Positions 36,361 to 44,142 of a stretch of 64,000 nucleotides of DNA are shown in pieces. Origin of the DNA: Actinoalloteichus hoggarensis. GTDB lineage: Bacteria > Actinomycetota > Actinomycetes > Mycobacteriales > Pseudonocardiaceae. Below the pieces are notes generated by a model. That model saw only the letters and a list, made by a program, of their open reading frames with translations. It did no database searches and was not told the origin of the DNA. How positions within the stretch are numbered: the stretch's first letter is position 1; every line of letters begins with the position of its first letter. The stretch spans positions 3,100,001-3,164,000 of the forward strand of contig NZ_CP022521.1 of the NCBI RefSeq assembly GCF_002234535.1, in the 5' to 3' direction. The position numbers were made by a program, and so were the translations under genes.

Positions 36361-37385
36361 GGCGTCTCCGTGCCGGCCTGCTGCGGCGCCGCGCCGGTGT
36401 CGGCCGTCTCCTGTTCGGCGGCGAGCTGAGCCGGGTTGTTCTCGTCGGGCAGGTTCAGCCGAGGCAGCATGGCCTGGATCTGTTCGCGGTCGGGCTCCAA
36501 CCAGGGTGGGAGCCGCAGGGCACGCCCCAGTTCGAGCAGCGGTTCGTCGGCGGTGAAGCCGGGCTCGTCGGTGGCCACCTCCAGCAGGGTGCCGCCGGGT
36601 TCCCGGAAGTAGATCGAGCGGAAGTACTGGCGATCCATGATCGAGGTGACGGACACGCCTCGATCGACGAGCTCGGCGCGCCAGTCGACCTGGGTGGCGG
36701 CGTCGGGAACGCGCCAGGCGACATGGTGCACGGTGCCCGCCGCGACGAGTCCGCGCGGGGCGGCGGGGGTGACGAGGACGTCGACCAGGGCGCCGGGGCC
36801 GCCGTCGCCCGCGGCGAAGCGGAGTCGAGGGCCCTGTTCCTCGGTGAGGCGCAGGCCGAGATCGTCGACGAGCATCGCGGCGGTCGCGGTCTCGTCGGCG
36901 ACGGAGAGCGTGACCGAGTGCAGGCCTCGGACGGCGTGTTCCACCGGGATCCGTCCGTCGTCCCACGGAGCGCGGGGGTCGGGCCGGGTGTGCTCGACGA
37001 GGGCCAGGGCGAGTCCGTCGGGGTCGCGGAAGGGGAGGACGGTCTCCTCGTCGCGGTGCTGGAGTTCGTCGACGTCGACGCCGTGGGCGGTCAGGTGTGC
37101 GTGCCACCAGCCGATGGATCCCTCGGGGACCGAGAAGGCCGTGGCCGTGGCCTGGCCGGTGCCGTGTCTGCCCTTCGGCGCTCCCCTCCAGGGGAAGAAG
37201 GTCATCAGCGAGCCGGGCCGACCGGACTCGTCGCCGTAGTAGAGGTGGTAGGTGCCCGCGTCGTCGAAGTTGACCGTGGTCTTCACGATGCGCAGGCCCA
37301 GCGTGCGCAGGTAGAAGTCGACGTTGCGCTGCGGGTCGCCGCCGATCGCGGTGACGTGGTGCAGGCCGCTCGTCTGTATCGCCAT
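36357..37385 (-). CDS. MhqO-like ring-cleaving dioxygenase (VOC superfamily)
   Basis: The 342-residue protein has two glyoxalase/VOC domains. Metal-binding His is visible in GLHHVTAIGG (about residues 8-16) and again in GTVHHVAWRV, with a Glu in LLEVATDEPG as the third ligand. YLRTLGLRIVKTTVNFDD and YYGDESGRPGSLMTFFPW are strongly conserved family stretches. It should open catechol or hydroquinone rings with O2. The C-terminal 30 residues are a Gln/Ala/Thr-rich tail. The ATG at 37385 lies 152 bp downstream of the quinone reductase stop. Confidence 0.92.
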   Translation of the reverse strand: MAIQTSGLHHVTAIGGDPQRNVDFYLRTLGLRIVKTTVNFDDAGTYHLYYGDESGRPGSLMTFFPWRGAPKGRHGTGQATATAFSVPEGSIGWWHAHLTAHGVDVDELQHRDEETVLPFRDPDGLALALVEHTRPDPRAPWDDGRIPVEHAVRGLHSVTLSVADETATAAMLVDDLGLRLTEEQGPRLRFAAGDGGPGALVDVLVTPAAPRGLVAAGTVHHVAWRVPDAATQVDWRAELVDRGVSVTSIMDRQYFRSIYFREPGGTLLEVATDEPGFTADEPLLELGRALRLPPWLEPDREQIQAMLPRLNLPDENNPAQLAAEQETADTGAAPQQAGTETP

Positions 37386-37537
37386 GGTGCTGATCTCCTG
37401 CCATCGGTGGTCGAGCCTGCGGGGCGGGGCCTGACGGTCGTGCGGTGGCGGTGCGGGCAGTCCGGGCGGCGACGCGGGCGCGGGGTCTCCGAGCCGGGTC
37501 GCCGCCGGGACGGCAGGCGTCTCGGTATGCCGGAGGC

Positions 37538-38155
37538 TCAGTCGCCGCGGCCGGCCTTCAGGGCTGCGGTGGTCGTGACCACGCGTCGAGCCTGGACGGC
37601 GGCGGCGGTGCGGGTGGTGTCGTCCACCGGGGTGGCGCCCTGGCCGTCGACGTGGCTGGTGCCGTAGGGGTTGCCGTCGACGAACTTGGAGCCGTCGGTG
37701 TAGCCGGGGCTGACGATGATGCCGCCGAAGTGGTGCACGGTGTGGTAAAGCGCGAGCAGCGTCGACTCCTGGCCGCCGTGAGCGGTGGAGCTGGAGGTGA
37801 AGCCGCTGTAGACCTTGTCGGCGAGGAGGCCCTGCGCCCACTGGCCGCCGAGGGTGTCGATGAACTGCTTGAGCTGGGCGGCGATGTTCCCGTACCGCGT
37901 CGGGGAGCCGAAGAGGACGGCGTCGGCCCACACGATGTCGTCCGGGGTCGCCACGGCGACGTCGGCGGTGGCCTCGACGTTGGCGCGCCAGGCCGGGTTG
38001 GAGTCGATGGCGCTGTCGGGCGCGAGTTCGGCGGCCTTGCGGAGGCGAACCTCGGCGCCTGCCTTCTCCGCCTCGGCGACGAGGGTCTTGGCGATCTCCG
38101 CGACGGTGCCGGTCGAGGAGTAGTAGATGACGCTCAGCTTGACGGGGTCGCTCAT
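37538..38155 (-). CDS. wrbA: WrbA-type NAD(P)H:quinone oxidoreductase
   Basis: The 205-residue flavoprotein starts LSVIYYSSTGTVAEIAKTL, the FMN phosphate loop, and continues with GSPTRYGNIAAQLKQFIDTLGG, TSSSTAHGGQEST and GGIIVSPGYT, all WrbA marks. It reduces quinones by two electrons and so avoids semiquinone radicals. It is the first gene of the quinone operon and is divergent from the MarR regulator, with AT-rich operator-like DNA between. In Bacillus mhq operons a nitroreductase or azoreductase fills this place. Confidence 0.92.
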   Translation of the reverse strand: MSDPVKLSVIYYSSTGTVAEIAKTLVAEAEKAGAEVRLRKAAELAPDSAIDSNPAWRANVEATADVAVATPDDIVWADAVLFGSPTRYGNIAAQLKQFIDTLGGQWAQGLLADKVYSGFTSSSTAHGGQESTLLALYHTVHHFGGIIVSPGYTDGSKFVDGNPYGTSHVDGQGATPVDDTTRTAAAVQARRVVTTTAALKAGRGD

Positions 38156-38189
38156 GGGTGTCGGTCTCCTGAAGTGATGCGGTCTCGGG

Positions 38190-38230
38190 AAGATGCTATC
38201 TGGATAACATCTTCTATGGAAGATAACTCC
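38190..38230. promoter_or_regulatory. AT-rich dyad, candidate MarR (MhqR-like) operator
   Basis: ATCTTCTATGGAAGAT (38209-38224) is an inverted repeat with 6-bp arms. GATAAC flanks it as a direct repeat at 38203-38208 and 38222-38227. The patch lies between the divergent wrbA and marR genes and is far less GC-rich than its surroundings. Confidence 0.55.
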
Positions 38231-38303
38231 GAGGAAGAGTTCTTCGCGCTAAACTGTGGTCGTGCGCACAGGAGAGCGAGATGAGTCGGAGAGTGGAGTC
38301 GCC

Positions 38304-38798
38304 GTGACGTCGCAGGGACCGGGCGACGACGAGCTGGTCACCTGGTGGGGTCTGGTCATCGAGGGCTATCAGGCGACCCAGAGCAGGCTGCTGGGTGAGA
38401 TCACCGCCCGTTTCGGTCTGACGCCCGCCTCCTTCGACATCCTGATCCGCCTCATCCGTTCCCCGCAGTACCGGCTCCCGATGACCAGGCTCGCCAGGGA
38501 GGCCGCGCTCACCAGTGGCGGCTTCACCAAGGTCGCCGACCGCCTCGTGGCGGCGGAGTTGATCCGGCGAGAGCCCTGTCCGACCGACCGGCGGGTCACC
38601 TACGCCGCGCTCACCGAGCACGGCAGGGACAGGGCCGAACGCGCGCGGGCGCTGTGTGCGGAGATCCTGCGGCAGCGGGTGCTGGAACCGTTGGGGCCCG
38701 CCGCCTCGGAGTCGCTGGCGCAGGCGATGCGCACGCTGCGCTCGGCCAACGGCGACTGTGAGGAGCCCGTGCGCGGCCCTGATTCGCGTCGCGGCTGA
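38304..38798 (+). CDS. MarR-family regulator of the quinone operon
   Basis: The 164-residue winged-helix regulator has FGLTPASFDILIRLIRSP, LTSGGFTKVADRLVAAELIRREP and the wing TDRRVTYAALTEHG. It is divergent from the wrbA-mhqO-mhqD genes and so takes the place of MhqR. It has two cysteines (REPCPTD and RALCAEI) that could react with quinones. The GTG at 38304 is chosen because GGAGAGTGGAG precedes it; a GTG at 38256 would place the start closer to the operator-like dyad. Confidence 0.88.
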   Translation: MTSQGPGDDELVTWWGLVIEGYQATQSRLLGEITARFGLTPASFDILIRLIRSPQYRLPMTRLAREAALTSGGFTKVADRLVAAELIRREPCPTDRRVTYAALTEHGRDRAERARALCAEILRQRVLEPLGPAASESLAQAMRTLRSANGDCEEPVRGPDSRRG

Positions 38799-39036
38799 CG
38801 TCGAGTCGGCGCGGCCCCTGAGGCACCTCGGTCGATCCGCTCAAGCGGCTGTTCGGCTGATCTGTGCCGGTCGGCTCCCGCCTCGCCCGACGTGTGCTGG
38901 TCCGAACGGGCGATTATCGCCCTGGATTCGGTGAAGTTCTTGCCTGGTTCGGTCGAGTGAGGAGAATTTCCCACTGTCAGTGGTGCTCGCCGACGGGGGA
39001 GGCCAACCGGACGCGACCTCGAAAGGCCCGGTGCCC

Positions 39037-40299
39037 GTGTCCAGATTCCGATTCCGTTTCAGGTCGGCGGTGGCGCTGGCGACCGCGGTCGGCCTGCTCT
39101 GCTCGGCGCTCACGGTGGCCTCGGCCTCGGCCTCGAGGCTCGACGGCGCCGTCGCCTTGCCGCGGACCGGCGACGAATCCCGCCAGGAGACGCAGCTGCG
39201 TGGCGCCTGGGTGTCCAGTGTGTCCAACATCGACTGGCCCAGCAGTGCGGGCCTGAGCGCGGCGGCGCAGCGGCAGGAGTACGTCGACCTGCTCGACGAG
39301 GTCGTGGACCTCCGTCTCAACGCCGTCTTCGTCCAGATCCGCCCCACGGCCGACGCCTTCTGGCCCTCCCCGCACGAGCCGTGGTCGCAGTGGCTCACCG
39401 GAACGCAGGGCGGTGACCCCGGTTACGACCCGCTCGCCTTCCTCGTCGAACAGGCACACGCCCGCGGCCTGGAGTTCCACGCCTGGTTCAACCCTTACCG
39501 GGTCAGCACTCAGAGCGATCCGAGTCGACTGGCCCCCGACCATCCGGCGCGGGTGAATCCGGAGTGGATCTTCCAGTACGGCGGCCGGCTCTACTATGAC
39601 CCGGGCATTCCGGAGGTCCGGGAGTTCGTCCAGGTCGCGATGATGGACGCGGTCGAGAACTACGCCGTCGACGGCGTGCACTTCGACGACTACTTCTACC
39701 CCTATCCGGTGAGCGGTGAGACGATTCCCGATCAGGACACCTTCGCGGAGTTCGGCGGCGACTTCGCCTCGATCGCCGACTGGCGGCGTGACAACATCGA
39801 CCAGCTGGTGCGGGAGATGGGTGAGCGAGTCGAGGCCGTCCGACCCGACGTCGACTTCGGCGTCAGTCCCTTCGGCATCTGGCGCAACAGGTCCAGCGAT
39901 CCGAACGGCTCGGACACCAGCGGGCTGGAGTCCTACAGCGCGATCTTCGCCGACACTCGCCGGTGGGTTCAGCAGGGTTGGGTCGACTATCTGACGCCGC
40001 AGGTCTACTGGGAGATCGGTCATTCCGCCGCCGACTACGCCGTGCTGGTCCCGTGGTGGGCCGACGTGGTGGCGGGCACCGGCGTGCGGCTCTACATCGG
40101 ACAGGCGGCCTACAAGGTGGGCAGCGACTCCGCCTGGGACACCGCCGAACTCAGCGAGCATCTGACGCTCAACCAGGCTCATCCCGAGGTCGGCGGCGAC
40201 GTCTACTTCAGCGTGTCGTCGCTGCGCACCAACGCCGCGGCGGCCATCGCCCGTGTCGTCGAGGATCACTACGGCGAGGCCGCCGACCCGCCCGCGTAG
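39037..40299 (+). CDS. Secreted glycosidase-like protein, GHL10/DUF187 family
   Basis: The 420-residue product has a signal peptide (about residues 1-30, FRFRSAVALATAVGLLCSALTVASASA) and a TIM-barrel domain of the YngK/DUF187 kind: LRGAWVSSVSNIDWPS at its start, then LNAVFVQIRPTADAFWPS, FHAWFNPYRV, VDGVHFDDYFYPYP with acidic residues that may be catalytic, and VDFGVSPFGIWRN. It should cut a glycan outside the cell, possibly wall material. The GTG at 39037 is preferred for its spacing from GAAAGG; GTG at 39031 and earlier starts are possible. Confidence 0.9.
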   Translation: MSRFRFRFRSAVALATAVGLLCSALTVASASASRLDGAVALPRTGDESRQETQLRGAWVSSVSNIDWPSSAGLSAAAQRQEYVDLLDEVVDLRLNAVFVQIRPTADAFWPSPHEPWSQWLTGTQGGDPGYDPLAFLVEQAHARGLEFHAWFNPYRVSTQSDPSRLAPDHPARVNPEWIFQYGGRLYYDPGIPEVREFVQVAMMDAVENYAVDGVHFDDYFYPYPVSGETIPDQDTFAEFGGDFASIADWRRDNIDQLVREMGERVEAVRPDVDFGVSPFGIWRNRSSDPNGSDTSGLESYSAIFADTRRWVQQGWVDYLTPQVYWEIGHSAADYAVLVPWWADVVAGTGVRLYIGQAAYKVGSDSAWDTAELSEHLTLNQAHPEVGGDVYFSVSSLRTNAAAAIARVVEDHYGEAADPPA

Positions 40300-40316
40300 C
40301 GCTCCACCCGACTCGA

Positions 40317-40344
40317 CGGGATCGCCCTGTCGAGGGCGATCCCG
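40317..40344. terminator. Hairpin terminator after the GHL10 gene
   Basis: CGGGATCGCCCT and AGGGCGATCCCG form a perfect 12-bp stem with a GTCG loop, 17 bp after the stop codon. It lies between converging genes (the next one ends at 40421), so it may terminate both. Confidence 0.75.
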
Positions 40345-40420
40345 CTCCGATGCCCGAGGCGCCGGACCCGCCTCAGGTCCTGTTCGGGGCAGGGCCCGTT
40401 CACATCGGGTCGCCCGGGCC

Positions 40421-40939
40421 TCAGGCGTAGTCGACCTCGGCGGGCGCGACGATCCGGACGCCCGCCGCGGTCAGCTCCTGCTCGACCTCGGTGGCGACGG
40501 CGTGCGCCGGAATCTTCTCGTCGGGGTCGTCGTACGTCGCGTGCGCGCCCTTGACGAGCAGCACGCGGTGTCCCCGACGCACGGCCGCCAGCGCGGTGGC
40601 CCGAACGCAGAAGTCGCTCTGCATGCCCGCCATGATCAGTGTGGTCGGCTCGGGGAGGAGCTCCGCCAGCTCGGTCTCCGCGAAGGCGTCGGGCTGCCGC
40701 TTGTCGACGACGTGCTCGCCCTCGCGGGGCGGGTGAACGAGCTTCCAGCCCGCCGTGCCCGGCAGGTCGGGGTCGTCGTCGGTCCCGTTGTTGCGGACGT
40801 GGACGATCCTGGCCCCCTCGGCGCGCCCTCGGATCAGCAGGTCCTCGATGACCGGGGCGACCTTCGCGGCCTCCGGCACCGGTTCGGGGCCTTCGAGCAT
40901 GTTGCGTTGGACGTCGATGAGCAGCAGTACGGCGGACAT
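40421..40939 (-). CDS. Isochorismatase-like cysteine hydrolase
   Basis: The 172-residue enzyme has the catalytic triad of the family: Asp9 (LLIDVQ), Lys80 (VVDKRQPDAF) and Cys111 (MQSDFCVRAT), with the cis-peptide region before the Cys. Members cleave amides or vinyl ethers, such as nicotinamide, ureidoacrylate or isochorismate. The intact Cys favours an amidase over true isochorismatase. It is divergent from the methyltransferase cassette, and the Zur box at 41063 lies 124 bp from its ATG, so it could share that control. Confidence 0.88.
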   Translation of the reverse strand: MSAVLLLIDVQRNMLEGPEPVPEAAKVAPVIEDLLIRGRAEGARIVHVRNNGTDDDPDLPGTAGWKLVHPPREGEHVVDKRQPDAFAETELAELLPEPTTLIMAGMQSDFCVRATALAAVRRGHRVLLVKGAHATYDDPDEKIPAHAVATEVEQELTAAGVRIVAPAEVDYA

Positions 40940-41061
40940 GGGTGCACGGTATCCCGGCGGAGCCCGCACCCTCGGCGACCGCCCGGACTCCGGTGCCGTC
41001 GAGGAGATCGGCCACCATGTCCGCCGCGATCGCCGGCAGGCGAGGACCCCCGGGCGATCTA

Positions 41062-41090
41062 TTGAAAAACATTCTCAATAATGCCATGAT
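41062..41090 (+). promoter_or_regulatory. Zur-type box overlapping a promoter
   Basis: TGAAAAACATTCTCA (41063-41077) differs from the actinobacterial Zur box TGAAAATGATTTTCA at only two positions when read on the minus strand, and the symmetric flanks (ATTGA...TCAAT) extend it. It overlaps a plausible promoter: TTGAAA (41062-41067), 17 bases, CATGAT (41085-41090). Zinc-loaded Zur bound here would block RNA polymerase. It is the most AT-rich patch for kilobases around, and it lies 149 bp before the methyltransferase ATG. Confidence 0.7.
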
Positions 41091-41226
41091 CGACCCCTGT
41101 GCCGTTTCGTGGTCGAGGGAACGCGAAGCGTGACCACTCGTCGTCATGGCCGGTCCCGACGACCGGCTGCGGCGTCGCTTTCACGAGTCGACGGCGCACG
41201 TGGTGAGTCGCGAATGAGGAGTGTCG

Positions 41227-41997
41227 ATGCACGGGAAGACACAGGCAGGCAGCGCCACCTCGCCCGAGGTGTCCGCAGGCGATCGAGAATGGCTCGCCCG
41301 GCTGCCGCCCACCCTGTCGCGGACCGAGATCCTCCAGGTCAACCAGTCGAAGAGCGAGGTGCACACCTGGCGACGGCACGAGTACGGCGACTGGACCTTC
41401 GACGTCCCGCCCGGGGTGTTCCTGCCGGGCGGCACGAGCAGGCTGATGCACGACCGGCTGTCCGACGGCACGATTCCGGTGGCAGACCGTTCGTACGCCG
41501 CGATGGGCGCGGGCCTCGGCGTCGAAGCGGTGATCGCCGGACTGCGGGGCGCTCGAGAGGTCGTCGTCCTGGACGTGCACGCTGACAGCGTGCGGGTCGC
41601 CGCCGAGCATTACGCCCGGCTGGCGGCCCCGACGTCCTCCTCGGTGTTCCAGGCGCTGACCTCGGACCTCTTCGACGCGGTCGCGCCGGACAGGCGGTTC
41701 GACGTCGTCACCTTCAACCCGCCCGCGGTGAGCGTGCGCACCAGCGAGGTGCCCGACGTGGTGCGCAACGTGTGCGTGGGCCGCACGATCGTGGACCGGT
41801 TCGTCGACCAGCTCGTCGACCGGGGCCTGCTGGCCGCCGAAGGCTCGGCCTACGTGATCCTGTCCAACACCGCGGACCTGCGAGGCGCTGTGCGCCATGC
41901 ACTGGAGCGCGGACTCCAGGTGGAGACGGTGCACGTGCAGACCTGGGGTGACGCCGTGCTGACCTACCTGTTCCGGTTGAGCCGAGGCCGACGGTAG
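41227..41997 (+). CDS. SAM-dependent methyltransferase, first gene of Zur-box cassette
   Basis: The 256-residue class I methyltransferase resembles the HemK/RlmG branch (small-domain methylases). Motif I is divergent (AAMGAGLGVEAVIAGLRGA), then VVVLDVHADSVRVAAEH carries the acidic residue that binds the ribose, and FDVVTFNPPAVSV carries NPPA in place of the usual NPPY. The N-terminal 100 residues are specific to it. The ATG at 41227 is chosen because GAATGAGGA lies at RBS distance; GTG at 41221 is the alternative. Two enzyme genes follow on the same strand, so it probably modifies a small molecule made by them rather than a protein release factor. That is inference. Confidence 0.82.
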   Translation: MHGKTQAGSATSPEVSAGDREWLARLPPTLSRTEILQVNQSKSEVHTWRRHEYGDWTFDVPPGVFLPGGTSRLMHDRLSDGTIPVADRSYAAMGAGLGVEAVIAGLRGAREVVVLDVHADSVRVAAEHYARLAAPTSSSVFQALTSDLFDAVAPDRRFDVVTFNPPAVSVRTSEVPDVVRNVCVGRTIVDRFVDQLVDRGLLAAEGSAYVILSNTADLRGAVRHALERGLQVETVHVQTWGDAVLTYLFRLSRGRR

Positions 41998-42229
41998 TCG
42001 CCGCGGCAGGAGGCCGAGTCGGGCCCGAACCGGGCGGGGCGACGTCGTGTCGCACCCCGCTCGGCCGTCGACCTGCCTGTCCCGCGACGACGCGGGGCGG
42101 ACCGGCCGAATGCCCGGGACGGGTCGACGACCCTGCTCGGTGCTGTGCCCGCTCGGCGCACGCATGGCGTCGGCAGGCGCCCGCGCGGCAGTGGCGATGG
42201 ACGAACAGGTCGATGGGGCGGGAGCACGG

Positions 42230-43255
42230 ATGTACGACCATGTCACGGAGGCCGTCAAACGGCCCGCGATGATCTCGGTGGACTCGGACCTCGTCTGCGT
42301 CCGCTTCGAGACGATGAAGATGTACTCGGCATTGGGCGCGGTGCGGGCGCTGCTGGAGTCCGGACGGGTGCGCCCCGGCGACACGCTGGTCGACTCCTCC
42401 AGCGGAATCTATGCGTACGCCCTGGCGCTGGCGTGTCACCGCCACGGGATGCACTGTCACATCGTCGGCTCCACCACGGTGGACCGAGTGCTCCAGGTGC
42501 AGCTGGAGATCCTCGGCGCCACGGTGGAGCTGGTGCGACCGTCCTCAAGCCTGCGGCTCGACCAGAACCTCCGGGTACGACGCATCGCCGAGCTGTTACG
42601 TGAGAACCCGTCGTACCACTGGATGCGGCAGTACCACGATCCCGTGCACTACGACGGGTACGCCGAGGTGGCCCGACAGATCGCCGAGGAGGTCCCCGAC
42701 GGCCCGCTGAGCATCGTCGGCGCGGTGGGCACCGGGGCGTCGACCGGGGCGATCGCCTCCTGGCTGCGCGCGGCCGGGCGCGACGTACGGCTGGTCGGGG
42801 TGCAGCCGTTCGGCAGCGTGACCTTCGGCAGCGACCACCTCGCCGACGCGGAGATCCTCATCGCGGGCATCGGCAGCTCGATCGAGTTCGAGAACGTGCG
42901 TCATGAGCTGTACGACCGGATTCACTGGCTGTCCTTCGACTACGCGATGTCGGGGGCCGTGGGACTACTGCGCTCCAGCGCGGTGTTCGCCGGACTCTCC
43001 GCCGGGGCCGCGTACCTGGCCGCGCGGTGGGAGCACCGACTCGACGAGGCGCGCAGGCAGATCTTCATCGCGGCCGACACCGGCCACCGCTATGTGGAGA
43101 CCGCCTACAGCAGACACGCCGAGGCACACGACGTGGACAAGCTCGAGCCGCTGGAGGTCTCCTCGGTGCGGGAACTGGCGCGACCCTGGTCGGCGATGAA
43201 CTGGGCGGGGCGACCGGCCCCGCAGCCCGCCGGAGCCGTGCGGGGCCTGCGATGA
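42230..43255 (+). CDS. Cysteine-synthase-like PLP enzyme, second gene of Zur-box cassette
   Basis: The 341-residue fold-type II PLP enzyme begins MYDHVTEAVKRPAMISV, like cysteine synthases and SbnA (MYDNI-E-IGNTPL). The likely PLP lysine is Lys30 in FETMKMYSALGA, an unusual setting instead of PTGSxKDR. The phosphate-binding loop is GAVGTGASTG, and LVGVQPFGSVTFG follows. The ATG at 42230 is preferred over ATG 42197 and earlier starts because GGGAG precedes it and the family opening then sits at residue 1. Relatives replace the beta-substituent of serine derivatives, e.g. to make diaminopropionate precursors of metallophores. The substrate here is unknown. Confidence 0.85.
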   Translation: MYDHVTEAVKRPAMISVDSDLVCVRFETMKMYSALGAVRALLESGRVRPGDTLVDSSSGIYAYALALACHRHGMHCHIVGSTTVDRVLQVQLEILGATVELVRPSSSLRLDQNLRVRRIAELLRENPSYHWMRQYHDPVHYDGYAEVARQIAEEVPDGPLSIVGAVGTGASTGAIASWLRAAGRDVRLVGVQPFGSVTFGSDHLADAEILIAGIGSSIEFENVRHELYDRIHWLSFDYAMSGAVGLLRSSAVFAGLSAGAAYLAARWEHRLDEARRQIFIAADTGHRYVETAYSRHAEAHDVDKLEPLEVSSVRELARPWSAMNWAGRPAPQPAGAVRGLR

Positions 43256-44142
43256 CGGGCCGACCGGCCGCCGGGGCGGGCGAGCGGATCGCGGGTGCGG
43301 CGATGGCATCGGACGGCACGAACGAGGAGAGCGGGCGGATGACAGCGAGGGCGCTGGCGGAGTTGACCGAGTCGGTGCTGGCAGGCGAGCGGGGGCGTCC
43401 GCCGTCGGAACTGACGGTGACCAGCGCGTTCTGGCTGCGGCACGCGACCAGACTGGCGGGCGCGGCCACGACCTACCTCAATCACTACGTGGTGTTACGG
43501 GTGGGCGGGGTGTTCGGCGCCAGCTCCTTCGAGTCGGGGGAGGTGGCCGCCGACTTCTGCGAGGGCGCGGCGGGCCGGGCACTGGCGGAGTTGATCGCCG
43601 ACGAGCGGCCCGCGGTGCGGGTGGCGGCTCTCGACGCGTACCTGAGCGCGGTACGGCCGCATCGGACGGCGCCCGAGGCGGAGGTCGTGGCGCTGCCCGC
43701 AGGGACGCCGGAGCAGCGGGCGGCGGCGCGAGACGCGGCCGTGGCGGGCCTGCTCGACGTCGAACCGGAGGGCCGAGTGGCGCTCATCGGCGTGGTGAAC
43801 CCCCTGATCGCCGCGATCCGGGAGCGGGGCGGCGTGCCGCTGCCGTGCGATCTGAACCTTCGGACGACCGCGTGGGGCGATCCGGTCGCCGAGTCGATGG
43901 CGACGGTGCTGGCGGAGGCCGACGCGGTGGTGGCCACGGGAATGACGTTGAGCAACGACACCTTCGATCCGCTGCTCGCCACCTGCCGGGCACGCGGACT
44001 GCCGTTGATCGTCTACGCGCAGACCGGCAGCGCGGTGGTGCGGGAGTTCCTCGGCGCCGGGGTCACCGCGCTGTCCGCGGAGCCGTTCCCGTTCTCGCAG
44101 TTCAGCGCGGAGGAGACGGCGTTGTACCGCTATCGGAGGTGA
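43252..44142 (+). CDS. DUF364 (putative heavy-metal chelation) protein, third gene of Zur-box cassette
   Basis: The 296-residue protein has an N-terminal DUF4213-like part (VTSAFWLRHATRLAG ... YVVLRVGGVFGASSFESGEVA) and a C-terminal Rossmann-like DUF364 part (VALIGVVNPLIAAIRERG ... AEADAVVATGMTLSNDTFDPLL ... GVTALSAEPFPFSQFS). Pfam names DUF364 'putative heavy-metal chelation', mostly on structural grounds. The ATG at 43252 overlaps the previous stop (ATGA); an ATG at 43339, preceded by GAGGAGAG, is a good alternative that would remove a low-complexity lead. With the Zur box this suggests a zinc-linked role. Confidence 0.82.
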   Translation: MTGRPAAGAGERIAGAAMASDGTNEESGRMTARALAELTESVLAGERGRPPSELTVTSAFWLRHATRLAGAATTYLNHYVVLRVGGVFGASSFESGEVAADFCEGAAGRALAELIADERPAVRVAALDAYLSAVRPHRTAPEAEVVALPAGTPEQRAAARDAAVAGLLDVEPEGRVALIGVVNPLIAAIRERGGVPLPCDLNLRTTAWGDPVAESMATVLAEADAVVATGMTLSNDTFDPLLATCRARGLPLIVYAQTGSAVVREFLGAGVTALSAEPFPFSQFSAEETALYRYRR

